Origin: Cordia subcordata
Taxonomy: Eukaryota > Streptophyta > Magnoliopsida > Boraginales > Cordiaceae
Length of the DNA: 64,000 nucleotides
Reading direction: 5' to 3'
Assembly: GCA_028554755.1 (NCBI GenBank)
Contig: JAPTOF010000006.1
Coordinates: 18,785,001 to 18,849,000, forward strand
The position numbers and the translations under genes are program-made. Shown piece after piece: positions 45,618-56,120 of the stretch (position 1 is its first letter; every line of letters begins with the position of its first letter). The notes beneath the pieces were generated by a model that did not search any database, had not been told where the DNA came from, and worked only from the letters and a program-made list of their open reading frames with translations.

Positions 45618-46097
45618 TTATGCTAGGAGCCTTGACAAGGGACGTGCAATGTGACTAAAATCCTTAATGAACCTATGATAAAATCCTGCATGTCCTAGAA
45701 AAGATCTAACATCCTTGACACACTTAGGGACAAGCAACTTTTCAATTAATTCAACCTTAGCTGGGTCGACTTGAATTCCATTAGATGATACAACATGACC
45801 CAACACTATCCCTCGTTGCATCATGAAGTGGGATTTCTCCCAACTTAACACTATGTTCTTCTCCACACATCGGTCTAAGACTAAGGAGAGATGACTCAAG
45901 CACTCATCAAAGCTATCTCCAAAGACTGAGAAATCATCCATGAAAATCTCTAAATGTCTCTCAATCATGTCACAAAAAATGGCCATCATACATCTCTGAA
46001 AAGTCATTTGGGCATTACAAAGACCGAAGGGCATTCTCCTATAAGCAAAAGTGCCATAGGGACAAGTAAAGGTGGTTTTTCTGGTCCTCGGAAACAC
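45618..46097 (-). CDS. element D reverse transcriptase, palm with FMDD active site (159 aa)
   Basis: The frame holds TFTCPYGTFAYRRMPFGLCN, IFMDDFSVFGDSF (the Y/F-x-D-D catalytic pair at residues 54-55) and the thumb/connection text [19 protein letters not shown] and [20 protein letters not shown], ending at the border with RNase H. It continues the RT started in the 46004-47671 frame after a frameshift near 46080-46095, and stops before RNase H at a TAA. RT copies element RNA to DNA in virus-like particles. Compare E (57468-58124) and A (26618-27290). Confidence 0.85.
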   Translation of the reverse strand: MFPRTRKTTFTCPYGTFAYRRMPFGLCNAQMTFQRCMMAIFCDMIERHLEIFMDDFSVFGDSFDECLSHLSLVLDRCVEKNIVLSWEKSHFMMQRGIVLGHVVSSNGIQVDPAKVELIEKLLVPKCVKDVRSFLGHAGFYHRFIKDFSHIARPLSRLLA

Positions 46098-47671
46098 AGG
46101 ATCTGGTTATATCCCGAATAGCCATCTCGAAAACAATAGTAGCTATGCCCTACTCTATCTAGGATCTGGTCTAAAAAAGGCAATGGGAAATGATCCTTCC
46201 TAGTTTTGGAGTTGAGCTTCCTATAGTCAATACAAACTCTCCATCCCGTGGGAGTACGTGTAGGGATAAGCTCTCCTATCTCATTCTCCACAACTGTGAT
46301 CCTGGACTTTTTAGGGACAACTTGGACCGGGCTAACCCATTCACTGTCGGAGATTGGATAAATAATGCCTGCATCTAAAAGCTTAATGATCTCCTTCTTA
46401 ACTACTTCGCTCATGTGTGGGTTTAGCCTTCTTTGCATCTCCCTAGAAGGAATGGCTCCATCTTCAAGGTGAATACGATGTATACAAACATAGGAGTCTA
46501 TACCTCGCAAATCATCAATTTTCCACCCTATAGCCTTCCTGTGTTTCCTAAGGACCTCTAAGAGACGCTTCTCATTCTCACTAGAAAGATCGGAAACTAT
46601 GATGACCGGAAGGGTCTCACTAGAGCCTAGGAATGCATACTTCAAATGATCCGGAAGGGGTTTGAGTTCTAAAGAAGGGCTAGGCTCAACCAAGGGGGGC
46701 TTAGCCTCGGCATCATCAATGCGTACATCACTAGAACTGGGACTAAAAGGATTAACCTCAAGTGACTTATTAATCAAATAGCTCTCAATCAAGGAAGTAG
46801 AAGCTGCACATTTCTTCTCTACGGTCTCCAAATCAAAACTAGAAATCAATTCCTCAAATTTGCTCAAATCATTTCCATCAGTCATAGTCTTTTCTATAAA
46901 ATCCTCAATGTAAGAATCAATCACATCCACTCTAAAGCACTCTTCTCCATCCTCTTCTCCTATACTCGACCTATTTATCGCCTCTGCAACCTTCATAGTG
47001 GATTTCAAATTCCCAAATTTCATCTCCAATACCCCCGACCTACAATGGATAATAGCATCTGTGGTGGCAAGGAAGAGGCGACCTAGAAGAATGTGTGTAG
47101 AATGTCTAGAGTCGTGTCCCGAATCCATATCTAACACTATGAAGTCAACAGGGTACACAAACTCACCTGCCTGAACCTTAACGTCCTCTATCACACCCTT
47201 AGGTCTACGCTCAGACCTATCAGCTAGCTGAAGAGTAACATACGTGGGAGACAACTCACCTAGACCTAGCTGCTGATAGACAGAGTAGGGAATAAGATTC
47301 ACACTAGATCCTAAATCTAATAAGGCGTGATCAATTTGTGTCTCACGGATCCTACAAGGAATGGTGAAGGCTCCGGGGTCACTCATCTTGGGCGGAAGGC
47401 TCGAGGTACAAATGCTACTCACCTTCTCCGTAAGCCTCACCTTCTTAGGAATTTTCGATGACTTGCGTTTCCTTGTACAAAGATCCTTAAAGAACTTAGA
47501 GTAAGATGGGATGGAAGTGATCGCATCTATCAAAGGAAGATTGACCTTAAGATCTTTGAGATGCTCTAAAATCTTGAAGAACCTAGAATCCTCACTAGGT
47601 GTAGGTCTCTCTAAAGCGGATGGAAAAGGAACTCTAGGCTCTATATCTATAGATGCATGGGAGTCATCCAT
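46004..47671 (-). CDS. element D Gag-protease-linker-RT start (555-aa open frame)
   Basis: Parts in order: the end of the Gag spacer (ALERPTPSEDSRFFKILEHL, residues 19-38); an aspartic protease with HALLDLGSSVNLIPYS (catalytic Asp119) and HILLGRLFLATTDAII; an acidic linker with FRVDVIDSYIEDF; the pre-RT segment PDHLKYAFLGSSETLP and HRKAIGWKIDDLRG; and the RT fingers and palm with IIKLLDAGIIYPISDSEWV, VVPKKSRITVV, GWRVCIDYRKLNSKT and DGYSGYNQI (first catalytic Asp). The last ~30 residues (from RGPEKPP) are out of the RT frame. The protease would cut the polyprotein; its DLG active site looks intact. Confidence 0.86.
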   Translation of the reverse strand: MDDSHASIDIEPRVPFPSALERPTPSEDSRFFKILEHLKDLKVNLPLIDAITSIPSYSKFFKDLCTRKRKSSKIPKKVRLTEKVSSICTSSLPPKMSDPGAFTIPCRIRETQIDHALLDLGSSVNLIPYSVYQQLGLGELSPTYVTLQLADRSERRPKGVIEDVKVQAGEFVYPVDFIVLDMDSGHDSRHSTHILLGRLFLATTDAIIHCRSGVLEMKFGNLKSTMKVAEAINRSSIGEEDGEECFRVDVIDSYIEDFIEKTMTDGNDLSKFEELISSFDLETVEKKCAASTSLIESYLINKSLEVNPFSPSSSDVRIDDAEAKPPLVEPSPSLELKPLPDHLKYAFLGSSETLPVIIVSDLSSENEKRLLEVLRKHRKAIGWKIDDLRGIDSYVCIHRIHLEDGAIPSREMQRRLNPHMSEVVKKEIIKLLDAGIIYPISDSEWVSPVQVVPKKSRITVVENEIGELIPTRTPTGWRVCIDYRKLNSKTRKDHFPLPFLDQILDRVGHSYYCFRDGYSGYNQILCFRGPEKPPLLVPMALLLIGECPSVFVMPK

Positions 47672-47776
47672 GGGCTCTTTTCCCTCCCTATCTAGTCGGG
47701 AAGTACTAATCTCTCCCTGATCTCTAATGGTCTCATTTCTCTCAACAGGACTCTCTCTAGAATTTCCCCAACAAGG

Positions 47777-48115
47777 TTACCATCTTTGTGCTCTAGGCTC
47801 GGAAGGACCACTAGGTGCAGGCACTGCAGAGTCAACTCCTACCCTATTATCCACTACCCGACCACTTTTAAGAGTAGTGACGGCCTTAGCTTGGGCCTGA
47901 GAGGGATAAGTGGTATCGGTGGAGGAACAGGATTGGACTCTAGGGTTTACCTCCGGTTGGGAAGGCAATTTCCTGGGGTCTCTAGCGCTTAATTGACTAG
48001 CAATCTGTCCTAAATGTGCCTCAAACCTCGCCATTTGCTGCCTATTTTCTGCCAATTCCTGTTGCTGGCTAGCTAATGCACATTCTTGATTCTGAATAAA
48101 CTGCATTATCTTCAT
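47777..48115 (-). CDS. element D Gag C-terminal coiled-coil region (112 aa)
   Basis: It starts MKIMQFIQNQECALASQQQE and is a likely coiled coil through RFEAHLGQIASQLSAR, then a basic/Ser-rich stretch with AVTTLKSGRVV, a motif class (LRSG) found in Athila-type Gag C-termini. A frameshift separates it from the 414-aa frame upstream (they overlap by 4 bp) and another near 47777 from the protease frame. Confidence 0.7.
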   Translation of the reverse strand: MKIMQFIQNQECALASQQQELAENRQQMARFEAHLGQIASQLSARDPRKLPSQPEVNPRVQSCSSTDTTYPSQAQAKAVTTLKSGRVVDNRVGVDSAVPAPSGPSEPRAQRW

Positions 48116-49492
48116 CGTGTCATTGCTAGGAGGTTGGCTACTAGAGGAGCAGTAAAGCTGAGGTTGAGGAGCACTAGTAAGACGGGGTTGATTCGGATGA
48201 TAGAAACACAGGGGATATTGAGGGAGTCATTCTGAGGTAGAACTTGAGAATGTGAACTAGACTCATGCTGTCCTTGTCTCCAAGAAAATTTCGGGTTGTC
48301 CCTCCAACCCGGATTGTATGTGTTCGAGTATGGATTATACTCACAAGAATAATCTTGTGTGGCACATACTTGCTCTTTCATGAATTCAGGGAATTGGGAT
48401 GCTAAAGGGCAAGCCATAGTCTCATGAGATGACTCGGAGCACAATGCACAAACTTCAACTACTAAAGGGGCAGAGGGAGAACCTAAAGAACTAGTCCTAT
48501 GACCTTGGGATGAAATGGACAAGGAAATGAATTGATCTAGTTTATTTGTTAAAGCCTCAACCTTAGAGGGTAAGTCTGAAGAAATTCCAACCTCACTAAC
48601 ACTTCTCTTATTACCCCCTCGACTAGACCTTTCCATTGCAAAATTTTGAAATGAATTATCAGCCATCATTTCTATTTTCTCCCATGCCTCAGTCGGTCTT
48701 AAAAGATAGAAACCACCACCGGAGGCGACATTGACCATCATCCTATTTTGTTCATTTAGGCCTCGAAAGAAGTATTGCATTAGGTCATGATTGCCGTATC
48801 CATGGTGTGGACATTGTCTAAGAAGATCTTTGAACCTCTCCCAAGCTTCATGAAAAGATTCTAGGTCATGTTGGGAGAAAGTCATACTGGCAGTCCTAAG
48901 ATCAGCTGTCTTGGCCATGGGATAAAATTTCTGGAAGAACTTAGATTGAAGCTCAGCCCATGTAGTAATACACCCATTAGGTAAGGAGTGCAACCAAGTC
49001 CTAGCCTTATCCTTAAGAGAGAAAGGAAACAATCTTAGACGTATGACCTCTTGGGAGACATTGGGGACATGGAGAGTGGAACTCATTTCAACAAAATCAG
49101 TAATATGATCAAGAGGACTCTCATTGCTTCTCCCGTAGAAAGAGGGAAGCATAGCCAACATATTAGGCTTAATCTCGAAGTTCGTTCCCCCCAAACCTGG
49201 AATTTGAATAGCCGAATTGGGCTCAAAGGTTTCGGGGAGAAAAAATTGCCTAAGAGTGGGTTCCTCATCTATAGGTGGATCCGGTCTACGGGGCTCTTGT
49301 CTAAAATGAGCTTGGGCTTGATTCCCAATGTGCTCATGAGGTGGAATGGGATTCATTGGGTGGATTATGAGGATGATTGGGATCGGTCATCTCCTCAGGA
49401 AAAGCTCCTAAATTCCTGAAACGTCTAGTGATTCTTTCGGGCTCGGGATTAAGAGGAACTAGGGGATTCCTAAGGGATCTCCTACCACGCAT
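48112..49492 (-). CDS. element D Gag (capsid and zinc knuckle), one frameshift near the N-terminus
   Basis: The likely start is the ATG at 49490-49492 (MRGRRSLRNPLVPLNPEPER). A frameshift near 49355 leads into the 414-aa frame (48112-49356) starting MNPIPPHEHIGNQ. The retrotransposon-gag core follows with MLAMLPSFYGRSNESPLDHI, LFPFSLKDKARTWLHSLPNG, ELQSKFFQKFYPMAKT and WERFKDLLRQCPHHGY. The knuckle CALCSESSHETMAC is CX2CX4HX4C. Gag assembles the particle and packages RNA. The end after the knuckle is in frame only to NLLAMTR. Confidence 0.83.
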
Positions 49493-49779
49493 GCACAAAC
49501 TATCCTAACTCCGGCCACTTCAACCCCCGAAAACTTCAATATTTCTACACTACAGCAAATAATCCACAATCCTAAAAAGTCTACTAAAAAAAAAATAAAG
49601 TCAAAAGCTGAAATAAACCAACAAGAAGAAAAAAAAAACTAAAACAAGATAATGTGAGCAGTAAACAAAATAAGTAAAAACTAAACAAACTATAAAGAAA
49701 AAGCAAGAACAGCAACTATCAAAACACACAAGCACAGAATGCAAATCACCGTGCCTCCCCTGCAACGGTGCCAAAAACT
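49493..49779 (-). other. 5' leader of element D with primer binding site
   Basis: The primer site is at 49756-49773: on the minus strand TGGCACCGTTGCAGGGGA, two mismatches from the tRNA-Asp complement, six bases after the LTR. The remaining ~260 bp to the gag ATG is A-rich on the plus strand and has no frame. Confidence 0.8.
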
Positions 49780-51554
49780 TGATGTCTTATTTCGAGTGCA
49801 AGCTTTAAAAGATCCGCAAGCGTACGGATGTGCAATATAGTGTATACGAGTGCAGGTGTCGAACCACAGGGAGGCGTGAATGATATGAATGAATTCTATG
49901 CTTGGTATCCTAAAAGTGCCAAAGAGAAAGATCTAAACTATATATATTTCTTTTCTTTTGGATTTTGGATTGTCGGGAGCTCTATGTAAATGAAATAAAA
50001 CTAAACTATGAATAAAAACAAATGGAAACGCAAGTTGATTAAGAGGAAACTAACAATTGGAAAGGGATTAGGGTGACTTTGGCTTATGAATGGGTAATTC
50101 TATACTCAAATGCTATGGGATTAAGGGATGATGGCTAACTCTCATAATTGCTCTTAACTAGGTTGCTAATTAGTATCTTGATTTCCCCCTAGGACTCGGT
50201 GCGGGTCCGTCCCTAGGCGACGTCTCCTAGAGCTATGGCGTGGTCCTTATGACCTAGGGCCTCAAGAGTGACTAACTAACTTCCTAGGTGGCTTAGAATG
50301 AACCTACCTTAGTACCTAAACCGTTGGCTGGGTTTAAAGCCAAGAACTAGTGTTGCCAAGGTCGACTAAATATATCCTGAAACCTATTGGCTGGATTTAA
50401 AGCCAAAGGAGACTCGACCTAGACTAGCCCTAAATTATGCTTCATCATTCTAAGGTCACTACAGCAGAATTTCACTTGTTAGTGCATGCAAAAATATGCG
50501 CTATTGAAGTTATGTTCGTTACTAGGCATGCTAATACGCATATAGACATGAATAAAAGTACTACCCACTTCATAGCCTCTACATATAAACACATAGACAT
50601 GAGTATAACATGGATTAGATGTGTTTAGTAACAAACAAACTTCAATTTATATACATGTTATTCATCTAGGCATTTTATCAAACACATAGACATGAATGAA
50701 AGAACACCCAATTAAACAAGACAAATCAAAACATATATATATTCAGCCATCATATCCCATATCATAAAAGTATAAAATCAACCCATTACATAAGTTTAAT
50801 CACCCTATACAAATCTACTCGAGCATAATGGAAAATAGAATGAAAGAGATATAACGAAACTCCCCTTTCATCCTAGCTAATATTGACTGACTTTTGAATA
50901 GATTTGCTCCAAAAGATTGTTGAATCCTCTAACTCAAGCCTGGTTCTTGATGAAAAGTGTGTGAAAAGGGTGTGTGAGGTGGCTAGAGAATAGGGTTGAG
51001 TGTGTGTGAGGTTTAGGTGTGAAGTGCGTGTGTGGCTCCTTTTTAAAATTCTGCTCCGCATCGGGCTTTATTTATGGGTTCGCGCATAGCCGGTCGACCG
51101 GCCTCTGGAGAACTCGACCAACTTTCTACTAGGGCTCTCTGGAGTGGCCGGTCGACCGGCTTTTGAAGGGAGGTCGTCCGGCTTTTCGGTGGATCTTTCT
51201 GGAGTGGCCGATCGACCTAGACGGTCAACGGGCTCTTCTTCCTTGGTCGTCCGGCTGACTTCCTTCATCCAATTTTTTGTCTTTTCGGCCTTTAGTCTTC
51301 TCTCTTAGACCGGTGCATGTCCTATCTTAATCACCTTTTATCGTCCAATCTTTGTCATAACCCAGAGTTCACCTAAATCATTGAAAACAAGCAATTAGTG
51401 TAGCAATTTATCTCTTAAACTCAATATGCACATTTGTTTATGCTTAAGCCTATTCCTATCAAAAGTACTACACTAATGCATCATTATAAGCATTCAACAC
51501 CTCTAAAATATAAGTAAATGGCAATGCAAACACACACCAAATCACAACTCATCA
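49780..51554 (-). repeat. LTR shared by D (as 5' LTR) and E (as 3' LTR)
   Basis: 1775 bp. The minus strand starts TGATGAGTTGTG and ends ...ATAAGACATCA. Its left border is a primer site (D) and its right border is a polypurine tract with the hairpin (E). TATA-like CATAAATAAAG on the minus strand (complement of 51066-51076) follows the palindrome cluster (51088-51256). GGTTCGACACC is at 49855-49865; TTGGCT/AGCCAA stem-loops are near 50324 and 50388. Confidence 0.9.
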
Positions 51555-53010
51555 ACACCCCCAAACCTTCTCCTTGCTTGTCCTCAAGCAAGCTTAATCT
51601 TCAATTTTATTTCTAAAGCTGATACAATGGATTGCCTAAAGGACTGACTCGCTATCAGTATTAATTTGAGAAACATGACGGCGCATTCCTATTGTGAAGA
51701 GATCCCTAAGCCTCTTTGGATCTTCCCTCTACTCATAAGGGGTCTCGTTCCTCATGGGAATTTCCCAAGTAGCCAATCCACCACAAGCCTAGGATTCTAA
51801 CTCACGCACTCAGGATATTGATATTTCGTGCTTCCTGAACTGACATGGCCTCCCTAACATACACCAAGCCTCAAAGATGAGAAGAGAGAGTATACGAACT
51901 CAATGGCTTTTTATAAGCCTTATTCACATGTCTACAAAGATGATAACTTGTGCTAAGTTGACATTGTGTCACTTATGCACTTATTCACTAACTTTTAGGT
52001 GCCTTTGGCTTTTCTTCATTCATAAATTTTTGCACCTTTTTGCCTCTCTTTTTTTTTTTTTTCATATGCTTTGTATTGGATTCTCAAAACGGAAGAAAAA
52101 GAAAGGCTTAGACATATCAACAAGAACCAATCAAGAAAGGGGCACTCACATCAATAACTCCTTTTTTTTTTTTTTAACACTCTTTCCTACCAGCTATGGG
52201 GTGGCTACAAGGATTATTCTTTTGAGGTTCTCACTCCCCACAACTTTTAAGGGCATCCCCTCCAAGACTTAGTTTTCAAACCACTCTATTCCTTCCCCCA
52301 CAATGCTTCTCATCTTCATAAATTAATAGAGTCAATCACAAAAGCCAACACGATGATCAACAAAGAAATAAATGACTCTCTATGCATCAAAATTGAAAAA
52401 TTTTCACCATTTTTATGCATGATGCAATCTACCCTAAGCAACCCTAAGCAAGATATAACAAAAGAACCAAACTCCCACACCCCCAAATCTAAACTTTGCT
52501 TGTCCTCAAGCAAAAAGAGCAGAGCACAACAAAAACAAGCAAGTCGTCATTACAAAACAAGTAAGGGTGGTGGGGATAGGGTGCAAACAGGGGGGACAAG
52601 TGTAGAAAGGATAGATACAACCTTGCATTTTCTTCAAAGCTTTCCATGCCAATAATAAATCACCATACTACTAATCCTGTAACTCACAATTCATAAACAC
52701 TCACAACAAAAACAAGATTAGTAGCATTGCCTATGCGTACTTGCATTGGCATGAGCAGTGGTGTATCTTATGGGACAAAGGATTGGGATTCACACTTTGG
52801 GTTGGGTGCAAGAAAGATAAAAGAAAGAAAATAAAAAGAAACAAAAGTAAAACCAATGCAAAACTACAAAATTGAACCTAGGTTGCCTCCTAGTAGCGCT
52901 AACCACCAAGCCGTCAGCCAAGCAAATACCAGCTCATCTTCAACTTCCATAGGCAGGATCCTGAAGCTTTAAAACCTCCACACGAGCCATGCTCGGATCA
53001 TATGCGTGCT
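51555..53010 (-). other. polypurine tract, hairpins and 3' UTR of element E
   Basis: Same blocks as D: hairpin CTTGCTTG-AGGA-CAAGCAAG (51573-51592) next to AAGGTTTGGGGGTGT; duplicate hairpin at 52495-52514 with AGATTTGGGGGTGTGGG; poly-T tracts (52050-52062, 52162-52176); CTCCTAGTAGCGCTAACC (52887). No coding frame. Confidence 0.66.
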
Positions 53011-53418
53011 TCATCGTTGCCCATTTACCGTCAACTCTCGACCATCCTTCAAGTCTTTGATCTTGACTGCACCGGAAGGGTAGGCAACCAACACCTCATA
53101 TGGACCATCCCGTCTTGTCTTGAGCTTACCTGAAAAGAGTTTCAGTCGTGAGTTAAACAACCAAACTTTATCAGAGGGAGACAATGATTTCTTAATAATG
53201 TGTTTATCATGAATTCTCTTCATCCTATCCTTATAAAGCTTGGCGTTCTCATATGCCTCCAATCTAAACTCTTTCAACTCCGCTAGGTCTAACATCCTTT
53301 TATCACCCGCTCTTGCCAAATCAAAATTTAGGGCCTTGATTGCCCAATAAGCCCTATGCTCTAACTCTACTGGCAAGTGACAAGCTTTCCTATAAACCAA
53401 TCTATACGAAGACATGCT
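53011..53418 (-). pseudogene. element E integrase C-terminal domain
   Basis: A 134-aa frame (53011-53415): [59 protein letters not shown] and [20 protein letters not shown]. It is cut on its N-terminal side by the solo LTR at 53419; the core resumes at 55566. Confidence 0.82.
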
Positions 53419-55565
53419 TGATGTGTTGGTTTCTTGTGTGATTTTTCATTGTATTTCTATATCTATTTTGAGGTGTTTTGTGCTCTATTAAGTGTATCTG
53501 TATAGCATTTATATCATACTTGAGCATATTAGGCTTTAGATGTCTATAGTTGAGCTTAAAGCATAAATGCTACACTAAAGTGCACTTAACTTATCTTTTA
53601 GGTGAGATTTGGAATAATTCTTGGAGCTTAAAATGATGAAGAGGTGATGATATAGTCAAGCCAAAGGTGTTTTGGATGAGAAGAAAGCAAGAAGATTGCA
53701 GTTGCAAGCTCCCGGACGAAGAACAGAGTAATCGGGCGAAACCGAGCACAACGGGAGCCAAATTTGGAGCTTGCAACCAAAGGGCACATGGAATAAGTTT
53801 GGACATGTTTATGGGGCACAAAAGATGAAGAAAAATGGCTTGGGAGATTCTCGGAAGTGATACAAAGCCATAGAAAAAACCCGCGGGCGAATCGGAGCCA
53901 AAACGAAGCTAAATGGAGCAAAACGAGAAGAGCCGGCTGAGTGCCTTTCAGAGAACAGGTGCACCGGCTCACTAGGATGGTAAAAACAGTGAGTAACCCT
54001 CCTTTGGCAGAATTGAGGTCCCTTGGTACCAATGCACCAGTTAGGTGTTTCGGTAGTAGCGGAAAATTGGCTATATAAGCCCTTTTTTGGCCATTTTATA
54101 AGAGAATAAGTCATATTCTTTTACACCCATCTCCCAAAACCCTAATCTTCTCATCTCCCACCTCTCACACACTCTTCCATACATAAAAACACTTTGGAAT
54201 CAAGCATTTAAAAGGATCAAACACAAGGATTTGGGCATAGCTCTTGGATTGTAAAGATATGGCTTTGGATAAAAGGGTAACTTCTTTGTCTCTCTTTTAT
54301 CCAAAGTTAATGTATGTTTGATTAGAGCTATGTAGGGTGATTTACTCTTGGATTAAGGATGATTATTACATTATTATTATGGGTATTTGATGGATTTATA
54401 TATATATATATATATATATATGCTTGTCATTAGGGTTTTAATTGCCAAATTCACATTCATGTTTACGTGTTTGTAGAAATACCTCAATGATGTAGTATAT
54501 GTATATTGAAGTCTATTTTGCTATTAACCATTTCTAAATCATTATGCTAGCATGTCTATGTATTTGTGTGGTGATTACATGAAGAGGGTATGCTTCTATA
54601 TATGTCTATGTTGTGTTTGCATATTTAATAGCATAAATAGCTTCTATTGCATACATGTCGGGTGCTTTTGCTTAAATTGGTGTAATCTAAGCATGTCTAT
54701 ACGTTTAGTAGTAGAATATGTTAGTGTATTCTCGAATGCCATGCCCTAGATATGTTTTTTTTGCGCTTCAATGTCAATTTTGGCTATTGCAATACGATCG
54801 ATGGTGCAGACTTAGTAACTAGCCTAGGTCGAGTCCCCTTTGGCTTTAAATATGGCCAATAGGAGTCCAGTTAGGTTTAGTTGATCTTAGTTCACTTATG
54901 AAGATTAATTAATCCACCCTAACGCCCTAGGTTCATAAGGACCATGCCGTAATGCTATGTAAATGACACTTAGGGATGGACTCGTACCAAGTCCTAGGGT
55001 TAGATTGGGGAACTAATTAGAAGACTAAGTGCTAGGGTTAGATCGATCTAAATCACTTAGAATCCTATTACCTAGCCCTAATTCCTAAGTCATAAAGACC
55101 ACACCATGGTTCTAGGAGTCATCACCTAGGGACAGACCTACACTGAGGCTTAGGGAACAATTAGGAGGCTAATTTGAGGTCTAGACTAAAGTAACCAAAG
55201 TATAATCCATCAAGTAACCCTAACAAGAAATAGTAATCATCCATTTGCAAGACAAAATCACCCTAGTACCCATTTCCAACGTTTGACTCCCTTAAATCGC
55301 TTGATTCCCCCATCACACACATACACCACTTTTTTATTTTCTTGCCTATAGCATAGATTTATCTTTCCCGAGCTCCCCTCAAACCAAAAATACCAAAATT
55401 AGTATAGTTAGGACACCAACACAAAGCTTTTGAGGACGCACTTACCTTAGAACACCATACATGTTAAGCCTCTCGGTGGATTCGACCCAGCACTCATACA
55501 CACCGTACTACACACGACCCGTGCACTTACGGGCTATTTAGGCTTGTGTTCACGAATAGCGATCA
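53419..55565 (+). mobile_element. gypsy solo LTR in element E integrase
   Basis: It starts TGATGTGTTGGTTT and ends ...CACGAATAGCGATCA, like 5830-7662, 2147 bp. The flanks ATGCT (53414-53418) and ATACC (55566-55570) agree at three of five bases, so the duplication is either decayed or absent. A plus-strand TATA box TATATAAG is at 54072-54079. A (TA)n tract lies at about 54396-54421. One stem-loop near 54838 (TTTGGCTTTAAATATGGCCAA) is recognisable. Confidence 0.78.
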
Positions 55566-55866
55566 ATACCAATAGGAGTCTTAAAGGCGGTACGGTAGGC
55601 CCACGAAGCATCAGTTAGCCTAATAGACCAATCTCTCCTATCGGGCCTAACTGTTTTCTCTAAAATGTGCTTGATCTCCCTATTGGACATCTTAAACATT
55701 TTTTACAATACTCTTGGGCATCCCTAAAAAGAGTGGGCCAAAATAATCCACATTGCAAGACCTTCGCGGCGGTCTTCTTCCCATTAAAATGACCCCCACA
55801 CCCTTCATCACGACACATGCTCAAAACACTCTCAAACTCGTCCTCGGGCACACACTGGCGAATCAT
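55566..55866 (-). pseudogene. element E integrase, core deleted
   Basis: The zinc-finger part MCRDEGCGGHF and YCKKCLRC is present, then the text jumps straight to PIGRSSTF out of frame, losing about 370 bp that in D encode the catalytic Asp, Asp and Glu region. The repeat GACAT at the breakpoint (55686-55690) suggests a deletion between short direct repeats. Confidence 0.82.
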
Positions 55867-56120
55867 TTGATCCGTACACGCTTTAAAAAGACAGGGATCC
55901 TCCCAAAAAAAATGCCTAACTTGTGCTAGGAACCTATCTCTTTCTCCCTTCTCCTAATTGGAAGGAAAACGCCCTCTGGCAAGATAGTTAACTATGTGAG
56001 CAAACCAAGATGTGTGATGAGAGATGGCAAACAATTGCTCATCAGGAAATGAATCACGAAAAGGGGATGGATTACTAGAAGACTCATTAACAAAACAGGA
56101 AAGATGATCCGCAACTAAAT
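55867..56120 (-). pseudogene. element E RNase H-integrase spacer
   Basis: The complement matches D 44935-45190, with small indels and stops (for example near 55955). The region encoding the end of RNase H is shortened at CTACCGGGATTTCG compared with D. Confidence 0.65.

Larger units (their letters stand above)
41921..51554 (-). mobile_element. Ty3/gypsy element D (Athila-like), best-preserved gag-pol
   Basis: On the minus strand: 5' LTR (49780-51554), tRNA-Asp-type primer site, gag, protease, RT, RNase H, integrase, 3' UTR and a truncated 3' LTR (41921-42387). There are only a few frameshifts, but an active-site residue of integrase is changed. The 5' LTR also borders element E, so D and E form an LTR-interior-LTR-interior array. 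Confidence 0.9.

Noticed and set aside
54396..54421. (TA)n run as a replication or regulatory signal
   Set aside because: Simple microsatellite inside a solo LTR, not found in the sister LTR at 5830-7662.
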